Shown piece by piece: positions 15,524 to 16,397 of a stretch of 16,397 nt of DNA (positions are counted from its first letter, which is position 1; each line of letters starts with the position of its first letter). The stretch is from Nostoc sp. CHAB 5834 (GTDB lineage: Bacteria > Cyanobacteriota > Cyanobacteriia > Cyanobacteriales > Nostocaceae). The notes below the pieces were generated by a model. It was not told the DNA's origin. It saw nothing but the letters and a program-made list of their open reading frames with translations, and did not search any database. The translations under genes and the position numbers were made by a program. Where the stretch lies: NCBI GenBank assembly GCA_020829485.1, contig JAIVFU010000128.1, forward strand, positions 1 through 16,397, read 5' to 3'.

Positions 15524-16177
15524 ATGATTCGATTAGCGCTCATTGAGGATGAAGAACTCATTAGGTTGGGGATCACTACTGCTATCAACCAACAACCAGA
15601 TATGGAAATGGTCGGCGTTGCTCGTACTGGTATTGAAGGGGTTAATTTAGTTAAAGAATTAAATCCCGATGTGATTTTGGTGGATATTGGTTTACCCGAC
15701 ATATCTGGGCTAGAAGTGATTAAAGAGGTCAAACTCAATAACAACACTAAAGTTGTTGTTATTTCTTCCCATTCTTCTCAAAGCACTGTTCAATCAGCTT
15801 TAAATGCCGGCGCTGATTCTTACCTTCTCAAAAAAAATAATGTTCCTCTTTTGTTAGAAGCCATTAAAACAACTTTTTATGACCATCAGTGTTTTTTTGA
15901 CCCTTATATCAGCCGACGGAATTTTTGTCACCAACAGAAAATCAAGGGTAAGACTTATCAAGATAATCTCACTAATACTGAAATCCAAATTGTTTCTTTG
16001 ATGGCAGCCGGTTTTTCTAATAAGCTTATTGCCGAGCAGTTATTTATTACTGAAAGTACCGTAAAAGGGCATGTTAACAAGATTTTTGCTAAGTTGGATG
16101 TCAGCGATCGCGTCAATGCTTTGATTGAAGCTAGTAAACTTGGGTACATCGAACAAGATTACCTTCAGGTAGGTTAG
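15524..16177 (+). CDS. NarL/LuxR-family response regulator
   Basis: A 217-residue two-domain regulator. The receiver domain (about 1-120) has the acidic pair E8-D9, phosphoacceptor D54 in VDIGLPD, a Ser at the switch position (S81) and conserved K103. A LuxR-type helix-turn-helix spans about 149-205, from LTNTE through a recognition helix with ESTVKGHVNKIFAKL. Length and layout are those of a complete NarL/FixJ protein, which on phosphorylation dimerises and controls promoters. It is divergent from a truncated histidine kinase, so it may now take phosphate from another kinase. Its target could be the nearby transfer or replication genes; that is an inference. Confidence 0.92.
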   Translation: MIRLALIEDEELIRLGITTAINQQPDMEMVGVARTGIEGVNLVKELNPDVILVDIGLPDISGLEVIKEVKLNNNTKVVVISSHSSQSTVQSALNAGADSYLLKKNNVPLLLEAIKTTFYDHQCFFDPYISRRNFCHQQKIKGKTYQDNLTNTEIQIVSLMAAGFSNKLIAEQLFITESTVKGHVNKIFAKLDVSDRVNALIEASKLGYIEQDYLQVG

Positions 16178-16397
16178 CTACTTACCTACTTGAATTAAAC
16201 AATAGCCCTGGGTTTTACTCTGCTGTGTTCGACAGGCTTCAATTGCTGCTTGATTCTTCAAGATTATTTGGTATCCCCTCAATATTTCGGGGTCAGGAGT
16301 GATTAGGGCATCTATGAGCAACCAAAGGAATTAAGAGAAGACTGCTCATGAATAATAGTCGCCAAAGAGGGAATATTACCAAGTTGAGAAATCCGGT
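16178..16397 (-). pseudogene. Partial, apparently frameshifted gene tail
   Basis: On the minus strand an open stretch from about 16330 down to a TAG at 16178-16180 encodes roughly 50 residues ending in IEACRTQQSKTQGYCLIQVGK, with a protein-like middle (LLIDALITPDPEILRGYQ). It has no start codon of its own. Upstream, near the window edge, a different minus frame gives RISQLGNIPSLATIIHEQSS, which reads as its natural continuation if one frameshift lies near 16320. The stop abuts the response regulator stop from the opposite side. I do not recognise the family. It may be a decayed gene or chance open sequence. Confidence 0.35.

Noticed and set aside
16169..16189. GTAGGT/ACCTAC inverted repeat between two convergent stop codons, as a bidirectional terminator
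   Set aside because: The stem is only six pairs with a nine-base loop and there is no T-run on either side.

Overview
The window looks like part of a plasmid (or integrated conjugative element) from a filamentous, heterocyst-type cyanobacterium of the Nostoc/Anabaena group. Seven copies of the cyanobacterial HIP1 octamer GCGATCGC (starting at 342, 439, 4518, 5387, 12397, 12836 and 16104), heptanucleotide tandem repeats typical of Nostocales, several nested palindromic repeats, and AT-rich genes of recognisable cyanobacterial families point this way. The assignment is an inference; no marker gene fixes the species.

Layout. 1-547 has no gene but holds a strong hairpin and a direct repeat. 548-1222 (minus strand) encodes a lipoprotein of unknown function. 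1223-1816 is a divergent control region with a heptamer repeat and two perfect palindromes. From 1817 to 11728 the plus strand carries a type IV secretion (conjugation) cluster in one direction: a pilin-like VirB2/TrbC candidate, a VirB3-like membrane protein, a VirB4/TraC-type ATPase, a secreted VirB5/TrbJ-like helical protein, two small membrane proteins (one doubtful), a VirB9/TraK-like secreted protein, a 400-residue periplasmic protein, a VirD4/TraG-type coupling ATPase, and a small protein with the layout of a MOBP-type relaxase that lacks most metal-binding histidines. No VirB6, VirB8, VirB10 or VirB11 is recognisable here. The cluster is probably of the cyanobacterial MPF_C class, with the other parts diverged, missing or encoded elsewhere.

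11776-14952 encodes a 1058-residue protein with a DUF3854/Toprim-like domain, found in cyanobacterial plasmid replication or mobilisation proteins. It carries an in-frame 54-codon insertion made of tandem GAGGCAG heptamers and palindromes. Its last ~20 codons are antisense to a truncated histidine kinase gene (minus strand, 14872-15270), which suggests a recombination junction near 14890. A NarL/LuxR-type response regulator (15524-16177) is transcribed divergently from that kinase remnant. The right edge holds a probable broken gene tail on the minus strand.

Working together, VirB4 and VirD4 would power assembly and substrate transfer, the pilin/VirB3/VirB5/VirB9-like proteins would form the envelope part, and the DUF3854 protein plus the degenerate relaxase would act on DNA. 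Whether the machine is functional is open, because the relaxase-like protein looks catalytically dead.
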